Source: Apostichopus japonicus (lineage: Eukaryota > Echinodermata > Holothuroidea > Aspidochirotida > Stichopodidae). Taken from it: a stretch of DNA of 64,000 bases. The notes under the pieces were generated by a model. That model was not told the origin of the DNA and did no database searches. It worked only from the letters and a program-made list of their open reading frames with translations. The position numbers and the translations under genes are program-made. Of the stretch, positions 35,211 to 46,343 are shown one piece after another (position 1 is the first letter of the stretch; each line of letters begins with the position of its first letter). The stretch covers positions 9,527,001 to 9,591,000 of the forward strand of contig NC_092562.1 of the NCBI RefSeq assembly GCF_037975245.1, given 5' to 3'.

Positions 35211-37539
35211 TTACCGCTTGCCGACACAGGGACAAATATCGTCAGCCTGAAGCATCGCTAAAATGGCATTCAGATTTGATGGCTTTAATTTTGCAATGTT
35301 TCCATGAAAGGAATATTCATGTATTTCATTTGTATAAAAATTTATTGGTGAAAACCCCATGTCTGTATATTATACAAAAAACTACATAAAAAGTGAATGA
35401 ATTAAAAATAATGAAGAAAATGAATTATTTCATTGTCATATGTTTCTTATTTGATTGATAAAAGTCATACACATTAAACATCCATTTTTTTCAAACTTTG
35501 TTACATTTCTGGTGATGGTAATAGTCTCTTTCTAAAGCACGCATTCCAATCTTCAACAAGATTTTTATGAAGTGATTTTCATAATACATCCCAAACAGCC
35601 ATTCATCCTGAGACTAGATGCTGAAAAACCTAAATGCAGGTGTAGCCGGCCAAAAACACAGTGACCAGGCAAAACTATATTTTTAGGTTTGGAAAAATTT
35701 CAAGTGGCACCTTCCCATGAGGGTAGGGTCGTTTTACTCTGAGATCGTGGGGACAACTTGAAAAGGCGGAATGCTCACACGAAAAATAAACATATTACGG
35801 CAAAATAATGGGTTTACTATGCACATGAATCGTGTATTCAAGCAATGGGGTCACTTAATCAAGAGCTGTTATACGTCTTATAAGAAATCCACTGAACTTA
35901 TAGGAAAATACGGGTCCTCTCCTCTAACACTGTTGTTATTATAAGAAATTATCTTGATCTTGTGCACAACCATCTCAACTTATCCTTCCTCTGTTTTCCT
36001 CTTACTATGCAAGCTTGGCTTATAGTATCTTCCCTTAACTTTGTCCTCTACTATCATACCCTACTATCATACCCTATTCATTCCATCCCATAATTCCTAA
36101 AATACATCCCATAATTGAAAGAATACATCCAATATTTGTAAGAAAACATCCAATATTTTAGTGTATGGAAACTCACGAATGACCACCATAAACCAATCAA
36201 ACACAAAAGTTGATCATTGAATATTCATAAATCGTTTTTTAAAGAAAGGTTTTTAAAGAGAAAGCTCACACAGGGCCACCTGACCACAAGCTGTTGCCCT
36301 GAAACAGTTAGCAATGTGTGTGAAAATTTTGGGAAATCCTCAATCTACCAATGTAATTCTTAATCATTGTGAAATGAATAAAACAAAGTAAGAAATGAAA
36401 GGAAAAGACCAAATGAATAAAAACAAAAATAGGAAAGTGATAAACATAAATAACAACAAATCATAAACTAGGCTTTGCTATGGTTACACAGGCAGTATCT
36501 TGCTTTTAAAGTATTGTGACCTCAGTTACCAAAATTTATATGCAACTGAATACTTTGGTTCAAAACGGTCACTACATATATAGCTATAGTCTGAACACGC
36601 AAAATCAGACCGAGTGTTGTGCACAAACTGAGTCCATATTCTACTGATTTTCGAATCTTTCGGATATCTATGAAGACGGATTCCTTCCCATTTGGTGTTG
36701 CTGCAACCACCAACAACACACCGAACCGGCAGTTTTGCTCGAAAAATTCAGTTACGTAAAGACTAGCACTTGTTTACCTCGGAACGTATAGGCTTATGTA
36801 CCGCGTCCCGACGCCGTGTGCAGACAGTGCATGTCATTCTAACCATCGTTCATGCAATGACGTCATTGAGACTGAAGGTTAAACTGCTTATTTTTCGAGC
36901 AACGGTGGGACGTTATTTTTTTCATTTGATATTTTCTACACGAAAATAACGGTATTTTAACAAAAAAGTTGTATATTTGTCTATCAAATTGTCCAAATAT
37001 TTCATTTCAATGATCGACATATGACCGTGTCATGACCTCTTTAAAAGTTCCACCAAACCATGTTCCTTTAAGTTTTTATTAACAACAGAGCATCCTTGGA
37101 TGATATTGAACACCATTTTTCCTTGACAAATTTGCAACAAATTATAAACATGTCATTTTGATGTCATCAATTTATTATGTTTTACCTTTGAGTTTTGTGT
37201 TACATCCGAGAGACTGACCTATTGATATGTGTGTTAGACTTAGAAGTGCATTCACTTAAGTTCATGAACAATAGCTGTTGAATTGCTCATTTTCTCAAAA
37301 TTTAAAAGTGTTATAGTTAACACCACCTGGGCAGATAGAAGTGGTTTGTAATAGTCTGCAGTTTATGAAAGTTAGTTAATATTGTGACTCAAATTATTCT
37401 GTTAGTTAGTTTTGTTAGTCAGTCAGCTATTCTTAGTTTCAGTGCAATATGTGTTGCACTGCTTTAATAATACTGAATACATAAGAGTGTTGTGGGATAT
37501 TTATTTGATGTCCTTGAGGGGGGGGGGGGTCATTTATCA

Positions 37540-37668
37540 AATACTTCATACTGATGAAGCCACTGGATCATACAAACTCAACTGTGACCATTTAACAGAT
37601 CACAACTGTACACACAGTACAGATTCAAGGGTTGTTTTTCTTCTCTCACGCTACTGTAACTCCCACAT
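37540..37668 (+). pseudogene. Fossil SRCR C-terminal half, array unit 3 (best preserved)
   Basis: Reads ILHTDEATGSYKLNCDHLTD, then HNCTHSTDSRVVFLLSRYCN. The LNCDH...HNCTHSTDSRVV part aligns with the C6-C7-C8 region of the terminal exon (LIDCPH...NCIHNEDVRLVC); the last Cys is replaced by Phe. It is open for 96 codons but has no N-terminal half and no acceptor. Confidence 0.45.
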
Positions 37669-37859
37669 GTATGGTTACCTATCTGTTTTTTGCTTGCCTT
37701 AAAACATATATATTAATGTGTAATCCTGCCCCCTCAACTTTAAGATTATTCCCAAAACCTAGAAAACATGCCCTACCCATCTTTTAACAAAGAGCTAACT
37801 ACCCAGGTGTAACTAAACTAAAGTAAATCTGCAGTATCTGGTGAACATGAATAAAAGAA

Positions 37860-38180
37860 ATGGAGGATGAAAGATTATTATCTGAGAGAGGATGATAAAC
37901 GGTAGGTAATGGTCCCCATACAATGGAATGGAATGAGTAATTGGAATGTAGGTGGTGAGGGTGACATTTCCTTTCCGGATTGAGAAATCAAGGAAGTGTT
38001 GAAGAAAGTAATCAGTAGAAAAGTTAATAGTTCCTTTGAAAGGAATTTTGTGATCAATGAAAGATGAGAGACTCTTATCACTGGTCCAGATAAAGGAAAA
38101 CATCAATATAATGCCACCAGACCAGAGGATGGCAAGTTGCAGCAAGAACAATCATTCTCCAAGCCTCAAACATTTGTCAT
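37860..38180 (+). pseudogene. Decayed reading frame, unit copy f
   Basis: Homologous to 28530-28894, with the GPD-K and NATRPEDGKLQQ-like blocks near 38090-38150; frame broken by indels. Confidence 0.35.
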
Positions 38181-38498
38181 ATGAAAAACATGTCATATGA
38201 ACATGGGCTTACTCATGCATCACTTTAATAGTTTGTCTGTTTAAAGGGATGCTACTACATGTTGTGTAAACGCGCAGATTGAATTTATAGAAACAATGTT
38301 GAATTATATATTATCAACTAAATCAATTCACAAGGTTTGTGCTTACGAGCTCGGCAAGTTAGTCTGTGTAAGTGACCAGCATATTTTTAGAACAAGTTTA
38401 AGTTCTCACATTACGGAATTTCTTTAAAAGGTTTGCATTAGAAAGCAAAGATAGACTTTTATTATAGTAAATCTTGATTGTTCATTATTTCTCTACAG

Positions 38499-38828
38499 AG
38501 GAAGGTTCCATTCGTCTTGCTGGAGGTAATGAGACAGCTGGACGTGTTGAGATCTACCTAAATGGAGAATGGGGCACTGTCTGTGATGATAAATGGGACA
38601 TTAATGATGCTAATGTAGTTTGCAATCAGTTAGGCCTCGTTCGGGCCCTTGAGTCTCGTGGAAGTGCTGCGTTTGGTGAGGGAACAGGAAAAATCCATCT
38701 TGATGATGTTGGATGCGGTGGCGAAGAAACTGAATTGTTGAGCTGTTATTATAATAGCATCGACAATTGTAATCATGCTGAAGATGCAAGTGTTATCTGT
38801 CAACTCACTTCAGACGAACCTGCGCCAG
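38499..38828 (+). CDS. SRCR domain exon, array unit 4
   Basis: 330-bp phase 1-1 exon, acceptor 'tctctacag' ending at 38498, donor CCAG|GTTTGG at 38829. It encodes [93 protein letters not shown] and the linker QLTSDEPAPG. All six cysteines are present. Nearly identical over the shared part to the 40331 exon, although their introns differ far more. Confidence 0.88.
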
Positions 38829-39360
38829 GTTTGGTTTTTGTAAATTCATTCAAGGGAGTCTTCAGGGCTAATTGTTATCCAATGTTTTAAAAGTTCCACC
38901 AAACATGTTCCTTTAAGTTCCTTTTAACAACAGAGCATCCTTTAATTATATGTAAGACCATTTTCCTTTTGAAATTTGTTACAACTTATACACATGTCAT
39001 TTTGATGTCATCAAGTTATTATGTTTTACCTTTGAGTTTTGTGTTACATCCGAGAGACTGACCTATTGATATGTGCGTTAGACTTAGTAGTGCATTCACT
39101 TAAGTTCATGAACCATAGCTGTTCAATGGTTCATTTTCTCAAAATTTAAAGTGTTAAAGTTAACACCACCTCGGCAGATAGAAGTGGTTTGTAATAGTCT
39201 GCAATTTATGAAAGTTAATTTTGTGCCTCAAATTATTCTTTAAGTTAGCTTTGTCTGTCAGTCAGCTATTCTCAGTTTCAGTGCAATATGTGTTGCACTG
39301 TTATTAATGCTGTATACATAAGAATGTTGTGGGATATTTGTTTGGTGTCCGTGGGGGTCT

Positions 39361-39496
39361 TTTACCAAATACTTCATAGTGATGAAGCCACTGGATCATA
39401 CAAAGTCAGCTGTGAGCATTAAGTAGATCACAACTGTGCACACAGTTAAGATTCAAATGTTGTTTTGCTTCTCTAACGCTACTGTAACTCCCACAG
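39361..39496 (+). pseudogene. Fossil SRCR C-terminal half, array unit 4
   Basis: Same fossil as at 37540, with more substitutions (SCEH in place of NCDH, then DHNCAHS). It keeps an intact-looking donor ACAG|GTATGG at 39497, which supports an exon origin. Confidence 0.4.
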
Positions 39497-39689
39497 GTAT
39501 GGTTTCCTTTCTTCTTTTGCTTACCTTAAAACATATATAGTAATGTGTAATCCTGCCCCCCCCCCTCAACTTTGAAATAATTCCCAAAACCTAGAAAACA
39601 CTTGTCCATCTATTAACAAAGAGCTGACTACCCAGGTGTAACTGAACTAAAGTAAATCTGCAGTATCTGGTGAACATAAATAAAAGAAA

Positions 39690-40010
39690 TGGAGGTTAAA
39701 AGAATAGTATCTCAGATAGGAGGATTAACGGTAAGTAATGGTCCCCATACAATGGAATGAAATGAGTTATTGGAATTTAGGTGGTGATGGTGACATTTCC
39801 TTTCCGGATTGAGAAATCAAGGAAGTGTTGAAGAGAGTAATCAGTAGAAAAGTTAATGGTGCTGTGAGAGGAATTTTTGTGATCAATCAAACATGAGAGA
39901 CTCCTCGTCACTGGTGCAGACAAAGAAAACCATCAATATAATGCCACCAGATCAGAGGATGACAAGGTGCATCATGAACAATTGTTCTTCAAACCTCAAA
40001 CATTTGTCAT
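39690..40010 (+). pseudogene. Decayed reading frame, unit copy g
   Basis: Homologous to 28530-28894 and broken. It holds the 'gtgacatttcctttccggat' block and the NATRSEDDK-like block. Confidence 0.35.
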
Positions 40011-40330
40011 ATGAAAAATATGTCATATGAACATGGGCTTACTCATGCATCACTTTAATAGTTTCTCTGTTTAAAGGGATGCTACTACCTGTTGTGTAAA
40101 CGCTCAGATTGAATTTATAGAAACAATGATGAATTATATATTAGCAACTAAATCAATTTCCAAGTTTTTGTGCTTACGAGTTCTGCAAGTTAGTCTGTGT
40201 AAGTGACCAGCATATTATTCAGAACAAGTTTAAGTTCTCACATTAAGGAAGTGGGTAAATAGGTTAGCATTAGAAAGCAAAGATCGACTATTATTGTAGC
40301 AAATCTTGATTGTTCATTATTTCTCTACAG

Positions 40331-40645
40331 AGGAAGGTTCCATTCGTCTTGCTGGAGGTAATGAGACAGCTGGGCGTGTTGAGATCTACCTAAATGGAGA
40401 ATGGGGCACTGTCTGTGATGATAAATGGGACATTAATGATGCTAATGTAGTTTGCAATCAGTTAGGCCTCGTTCGGGCCCTTGAGTCTCGTGGAAGTGCT
40501 GCGTTTGGTGAGGGAACAGGAAAAATCCATCTTGATGATGTTGGATGCGGTGGCGAAGAAACTGAATTGTTGAGCTGTTATTATAGAAGAATCGACAATT
40601 GTAATCATGCTGAAGATGCAAGTGTTATCTGTCAACTCACTTCAG
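40331..40645 (+). CDS. SRCR domain exon, array unit 5, shortened linker
   Basis: 315-bp phase 1-1 exon, acceptor 'tctctacag' ending at 40330. The end is placed at TTCAG|GTTTTT (40646), in front of a T-run. It is 15 bp shorter than its siblings because the ACGAACCT...CCAG linker segment is missing; the frame is kept. It encodes the same domain as 38499 except YYRRID for YYNSID. All six cysteines are present. The donor has no G at +5, so splicing may be poor; read-through would add about 34 codons before a stop. Confidence 0.8.
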
Positions 40646-41199
40646 GTTTTTTTTTTTTTTTATTGATTCAAGGGGGGTCTTCAGGGCTAAATGTTATCCA
40701 TTGTTTTAATAGTTCCACCAAAATACGGAAACATGTACCTTTAAGTTTATATTAACAATAGAGCATCCTTGGATGATATTGAACACCATTTTTTCTTGAC
40801 AAATTTGTAATACATTATAAACATGTCATTTTGATGTCATCAAGTTATTATGTTTTACCTTTGAGTTTTGTGTTACATCCAAGAGACTGACCTATTGATA
40901 TGTGTGTTAGACTTAGAAGTGCATTCACTTAAGTTGATGAACCACATCTGTTGAATGGTTCATTTTCTCAAAATTTAAAAGTTTTATAGTTAACACCACC
41001 TGTGCAGATAGAAGTGGTTTGTAATGGTCTGCAATTTATGAAAGTTAATTTTGTGCCTCAAATTATTCTTTAAGTTAGTTTTGTGTGTCAGTCAGCTATT
41101 CTAATTTTCAGTGCAATATATGTTGCACTGCTTTTATAATACTGAATACATAAGAGTGATGTGGGATATTTATTTCATGTCCCTTGGGGGCTCTTTTAT

Positions 41200-41330
41200 C
41201 AAACACTTCATACTGATGAAGCCACTGAATCATACAAACTCAACTGTGACCATTCAATAGATCACAACTGTACACACAGTAGAGATTCAAATGTTGTTTT
41301 GCTCCCCTCACACTATTGTATCTCTCGCAG
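41200..41330 (+). pseudogene. Fossil SRCR C-terminal half, array unit 5
   Basis: Reads TLHTDEATESYKLNCDH, then DHNCTHSRDSNVV, with a donor CGCAG|GTATGG at 41331. Same fossil as at 37540. Confidence 0.42.
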
Positions 41331-41428
41331 GTATGGTAACCCTTTTTTTTGCTCACCTTGAAACAAAATGAAGTAATGTGTAATCCTGGCCCCATCCCAT
41401 CCGCGGCACTTTGAAATTATACCTAAAA

Positions 41429-41468
41429 CATGGTGAAGATGCAGGAGTGGTTTGTAGTTATGAAGTAG
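41429..41468 (+). pseudogene. Orphan SRCR exon 3' end with donor
   Basis: Reads [13 protein letters not shown] plus one base, then the strong donor G|GTGAGT at 41469. It is the last 13 codons of an SRCR exon in the correct phase 1. The upstream 290 bp of the exon are missing. The GTGAGT donor groups it with the 3864/5373 type exons. Confidence 0.65.
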
Positions 41469-41857
41469 GTGAGTGCTGTTTATAGAGAATCACAAAATAA
41501 GGTGATCCTGGGACTACTCTATTAATACTTAGCGTCCAGTAATGATTCCAAGTAGTCTTCATTTTTGTGGGGGTGCGCGGGAGATGGGAGGGGCGGGATA
41601 AGTGGATATTTATCTTGGACGAAACACTGGTATATCTTGGTGGGGTGGTCTAAACTGGGGCATTTGACGATCATCCTTGAAATACTGAGAGGCTCCCTTT
41701 GAAACAAACAAGGTAGTTATCATCAATGTCATATCCCATATTTTCTAACAAAAATACGTTCACTTTAGCTTGAAACAAATACTGAGATGGTGGATGGGGG
41801 GGGGGGGAATTGATTGGTTGAGCTATCCTTACGTTTATAGTTTTTCTGCAAACTGAG

Positions 41858-41894
41858 CACAAAGAAGATGCTGGTGTTGAATGCACTGGTGTTG
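41858..41894 (+). pseudogene. Orphan SRCR exon 3' end with donor, second
   Basis: Reads HKEDAGVECTGV plus one base, then a perfect donor G|GTAAGT at 41895, phase 1. The Val before the final Cys is Glu. Again only the end of the exon is left. Confidence 0.6.
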
Positions 41895-42369
41895 GTAAGT
41901 AATCACAAATATTTGAGGGGGGAAAGAGAGTGCCATGCTTAAGATTTGGTCTTCTTCAGAAACAAGCTGTTTCTTTCATGATCACTTCATTTGTAGAGAA
42001 CTAAACTAACGTAAAAATTAAACTAAATAAACTTGTCGGATAAACTCGCAAGTTCATGCACTTAAATTCTGAAGATCATTACTGCATGGGTGGAAGGTAA
42101 CTCTGGCAACCTCTTACTACAAGAGATGATAGGGATGTATCATTAGCAGCCTCTTACCACAAGAGATGATAGGGGATCATCCCCAAAACAGTTTAAGAGG
42201 TGAAATCTCTCCAGGTTTATTGAATATAGGTGGCTGAAATTAATCCACAGAAAGAGATAGTGTGCTGGCTGCTGGATGAGATTTTTATTATTTAAGGTAG
42301 ACGTAATGAATTGTATGACACCTCAAGTTTGTCTGTGGTAGTGACTCTTGCTGGAGCTGTTTTGTGTAG

Positions 42370-42706
42370 TGTACTGAAGTTTAAGTTTCTTAATCTCCGT
42401 CCATTGTTTCTGGCTGCCTCGTGTGGAAGTCATTCGTGAGGCTGTGCATAACGAGGCCCACGGCTTTGTAATTGTTTGTCCTCATGCAGCCTTTTCCTAC
42501 AGTTATTAGTTCGCCACATAAAGCTAGGCCACAGTTTTGTTCTTTAGTTCCTTAATTGTTGTACAAAGTAATCCTCAAAAGATATTTCTTTACCTTAAAT
42601 AGGCAATTATTCAAGGAAATTGTTGAGCAATTTAGGTTATATGTATTTACGACTTGTGTAAGCTGAATTTCCGATTGTGGACAATAAAATCAATTCAATT
42701 CAATTC
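42370..42706 (+). mobile_element. Probable non-LTR retrotransposon 3' end
   Basis: A segment absent from copy 1 that ends in a poly(A)-signal-like AATAAAAT followed by three CAATT repeats (42683-42706). A short tandem tail after AATAAA is typical of LINE families such as CR1/L2/RTE. No coding part is recognised; the 5' limit is approximate. Confidence 0.45.
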
Positions 42707-44588
42707 ATACGCCCAACGAGGGTAATTTGTTTCGATGCTACTTTAGGCACAAGCCAAGCTGCTTCTCCAGGCCAGCTGCCAAAGGTTGCAGATGTTTAAG
42801 CCCAGCACAGGGAGATTTTAAGTGAAGTTTGTGCCAGTTTCTAGAAGAAATTTAATATTGCTGACCGTCTTTGGTATCTATGTAAGGAGTCTTGGAATAG
42901 CATGGTCAAAAGTTGATGTCTGTAGCCCTCTGTAAATTGCTTCGTAATTCAGTGCATTGGAGCTATTTACTTTATTCATTGGTTCGAATGCCTTTAAACT
43001 TTGGAGAAATGTCCTTTCAACAATTGATACTCATCAAGTGTTGGTCTACTTTTTACTATTACAGAGACCATTAGGTCAGTTCCTGAGATTTAACAAAAAC
43101 GTTGATAGGAAATTTGTTATAGTCTGCAACAACAGGTTTACAATGCCAAGGACAAATGTTATCCATGGGTGTTCTGTTGTTTATATGAAGTTTAGTAAAA
43201 AAATCAATTTATGTCTTTCGAAAACCTTTCAAACCTTTTAGCTGAGCTATAGCGATCGTGCAAATTCAGCAGAAATTCTGTTGCTTTTTGACACTGTTTG
43301 AATGACTGTCATTTCGTCATTATTCATTCAATTTGTCTGAAATGTCATCAGTGGGTTGTGTGAGTTATATATGATGCAATTATATTGTATAAATTTGAGG
43401 GTCATGAGAGGTCATTATCTGAAACGTAAAACACTCAATCCTGGAACGTTTGTTCAAATCTGCTGAAATGTTGTGGAGAAAACATTTCAATTGTGGTGAA
43501 ACAAAATTGTTCATGAAAATGTTTTGGTTGTCTTGTGAGGGCTCAAAACAGGGCCTTGTGTTTTCAGTTATGATGAGCTGTAGGCCACAAATCATATGCA
43601 ATGATTATGTTTTTCAACCCTTAATAGGAGTAGCAAAATGTCTTCCATCTAAATTTTTCCTGTCATTTTGTGAAATAATTCCACCCGTGGGAGACTGGAT
43701 CAAGTCAAATATTTACTTGTAATTCAGGCTTCCTTTCTAGTTTGATGTCATTTTCTGTGAGAAGATTACGACGAATACGACATGTTAGAATGACCTATAT
43801 TGTTGGAGCTGATTCCGATTTCTGCTCTTTAACGATTCTCTGTGGTACATCAATTTTACACAAGTGGCAGGTCATTCTATCAGTGGAATTTGGGTTCAGC
43901 ACAATTCGTCCGTGATATCGACAACATTTTAGCAGATTTAGCAGAGGAATACGTTTTTATTCTATTATTGCATGAACGAAAACTACTAAGTGCATATACG
44001 GTTGGTTGTTTTTTGCAATGGGGCATAGTTTATCACTAGAACATCGATATAATGCATAACATAAGTTCATGACAGTGTTTTGACTTTTCAGGAATTCAGC
44101 GTTCTACCTTTGTAACAAACTATATCCGCTAAAAAGGTGCAAAAGGCAAGGAAACAATAAAATTGGAGGAAAGGAAATGACAACATTGTCCTGCTTATGT
44201 CTTTTCTTACACAAATAAATGGATTAACTGCTCAGAAATATTGCCAATCAATACAAATTTCTCAAAAAGAAGCTAATTGAGATTTATTAAAATGGATAAA
44301 AGAATTAATTATTGTTTACACGTAGACGTGCAGAGGGGTTCCAGCATCATCATCATCATTAAGTTAGATTTAAAGGAGTATTCCTGAGATTTAGTATATT
44401 TTAAACCTGAATGTCTCGAAAACTAGAACAGCTATAGAAATATTATTACCACTCAAAGTTTTGAACTAAGACATGCCACAACTAAAACTCTCATCCAAGT
44501 GACAGTTAGAATGGTTTATTAATAAAGTTAAATGAAATAGATTCATATGAAATATTGAATGACTGGTATGGTCTGCTTGTTATTTCAT

Positions 44589-44911
44589 ATGAAGGCGAAC
44601 TGCGACTGGCAGATGAAGGAGCCTACAACGAGGGAAGGCTATTAGTGAACCTCAATGGACAGTAGGGAACCGTCTGCGATGACGGTTTCACAGAGGGAAA
44701 TGGCAACATTGCCTGTAAGCAGCTTGGGTTTGATGGAGTGGTCTCATTTAGCGACAGTGGAGGGGGAGAAATATCTCTCCCAATCAACATGGACGATGTA
44801 GCATGCATCGGACGGGAGGAAAGACTGATAGATTGCCCGCACACTACCACATCTAATTGCATACATAATGAAGATGTGAGGCTGGTCTGTTCTGCACTCA
44901 GTCTGACATAA
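44589..44911 (+). pseudogene. Broken terminal SRCR exon of locus B
   Basis: Same length (323 bp) as the locus A terminal exon 9466-9788 and colinear with it. Three lesions: the acceptor dinucleotide AG is AT (44587-44588); TGG of the GQWGT motif is TAG at 44663-44665; and the downstream poly(A) hexamer is altered. The remaining text is normal: GELRLADEGAYNEGRLLV, DDGFTEGNGNIAC, INMDDVACIGREE, LIDCPH, NCIHNEDVRLVC, stop at 44909-44911. Six cysteines would be retained. Confidence 0.88.
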
Positions 44912-45840
44912 ATTACCACATGACAGCTATATGAAGAGAAGTTTGGACAAAGGTGTTTTAACTTGTCTGGAATTTTCTCCCTTTTTTTTTTAAGTAGTTG
45001 CCAAATACTTATGGTATTAAAATGATACCACTTGAGCATGGTTTGTTTAAGGGGACTGAAATTTACCCAAATGCATTAAAATTCACCAGGAGACTTATAT
45101 TTGGAATAGACATTTTATATGCTAACATCTTCATAAAGTTCGTAAAATCACAATGTAACTTAAGCCAAAACATTATAGTTCTGGTGAGTATTGCAGAGGA
45201 CCTAAAATAACCATGACACAAGTCACAGATATTTGAAGCTGTTGGGTAAAGTCAATATTCTGTCATCAAATTTGTTATTTAGTGATTTGAGCCCAAGTGC
45301 ACCATATTTTTTGTCATTCTAGTGATAATTGCAGTCTAGGACTGGGAAGGTATCTTACCATCTTACAATGTTTTCTTTTTTGCCTTGTAGGAGACCAAAG
45401 TATGAAAGATGTTAACAAAAGTTCTAATGCTCTGTAAGCAGTAAGGTACATTATGTTGATTTGACATTCAGTGCATCTCATAGACCATTATTTGTATTTA
45501 GACTTAAACATTTGTCTTCTGGTTAAATCAAACTCACAGCTGTAGGATTTCACATTAAAAGCTCTTCATTCTTCAAAAGAAGTATCACTACCATCATTCA
45601 GTATGATCATGTCAGGTTTATAACATGTATTTTGTTTTCTGCGCTCATTCTTTGCAAGTAAAATTAAATGTTTTGGTCACATATTTTTCAATATTTCTGG
45701 CTTGTATGGATTAAAGAGGTAGATTTTCTTGTGTCTTCTTGAAATGACTTTTCATTGAGGCCACTTGTCTCTTGTAGTCAGCATTCTTGGTTGTCACCAA
45801 AGGAAAGAAAATTAGCTGCAAATAAATGTAGTTTGATATG

Positions 45841-45846
45841 AATATA
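45841..45846 (+). terminator. Mutated poly(A) signal AATATA
   Basis: Position-equivalent of the AATAAA at 10250. The A to T change gives a weak variant. It fits the loss of function of the locus B terminal exon. Confidence 0.5.
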
Positions 45847-46343
45847 CTATAAAACATGTGATTACTTTTGTGTCTCATTATTTCGAACAGGGAAGGTATA
45901 TCACAGAATGAATTATAGAGTTCTAAAATGTTGCACACACATGTATTAGAGCTTGCCTATGGCTGTGTAATGTTAAAGACTTACTAGTTTGTATCGATAG
46001 TAATATGGATCTGTTTTTTACCATGACATCAATCTACCCTACCATGTGTTATTACAAGGATTTTACCTGTGCACCCCCCCCCCTTTTCCTTCACTCCTTT
46101 GATGTACAATGTATATCTGTCACTTTGTAACGCCTGTTCTGGCTACCCTGAAATATGACTGGCTCAATTTATCTTTCTTACTGTGTAATATTACAATTTC
46201 AACTGGACAGCTTCCCAATTATAAATAAAATGGCTACCTTTCACTGTGTAATATTACAACATCAGTCTTAGTTACTGTACTATGTCTGAGCGCAATCTTT
46301 CCTATAGTGTAATGGGCTTTCATTGGGTTTTGTGTACGTGTAT

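Larger units (their letters stand above)
33238..37040. mobile_element. TTAA-flanked element with long inverted termini and a captured gene
   Basis: 3803 bp between two TTAA copies (33234-33237 and 37041-37044). The terminal inverted repeats are nearly identical over about 129 bp (33238-33366 and 36911-37040), beginning AGAGGTCATGACACGGTCAT. A further inverted block of 19-20 bp (TGACGTCATTGCATGAACG type) lies inside at about 33426 and 36847. The empty site is visible in sister units at 38887 and 40703 (one TTAA-like site). TTAA sites with long termini suggest Kolobok or a piggyBac relative. No transposase is visible, so it is non-autonomous. It carries the decayed P2X7-ballast-like gene. Confidence 0.9.
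37045..38498 (+). other. Intron of array unit 3 after the insertion
   Basis: It continues the unit interrupted at 33234: the shared 'agttccacca' block, the fossil SRCR half at about 37540-37668, the decayed reading frame at 37860-38180, and the acceptor 'tctctacag' (38490-38498). A poly(G) run of about 10 sits near 37520. Confidence 0.7.
29190..41400 (+). repeat. Tandem array of about 1.83-kb SRCR exon+intron units
   Basis: Exon start-to-start distances are 1827 (29190 to 31017), 1830 (31017 to 32847), 5652 (32847 to 38499) and 1832 (38499 to 40331). Subtracting the 3803-bp insertion and its 4-bp target duplication from the third gives 1845. Each unit holds, in order, an SRCR exon, a 'ggcctgctggcc' block, a fossil SRCR half-exon about 0.85 kb later, a decayed reading frame, and the acceptor region. 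Confidence 0.9.
40646..44588 (+). other. Last intron of locus B
   Basis: The array unit ends near 41400 (with a fossil SRCR half at 41200-41330). It then holds two orphan SRCR exon ends (41429-41468 and 41858-41894), unassigned DNA, the start of duplication copy 2 near 42270, a LINE-like 3' end (to 42706), and sequence matching copy 1 from about 42990. No functional gene is seen. Confidence 0.6.
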
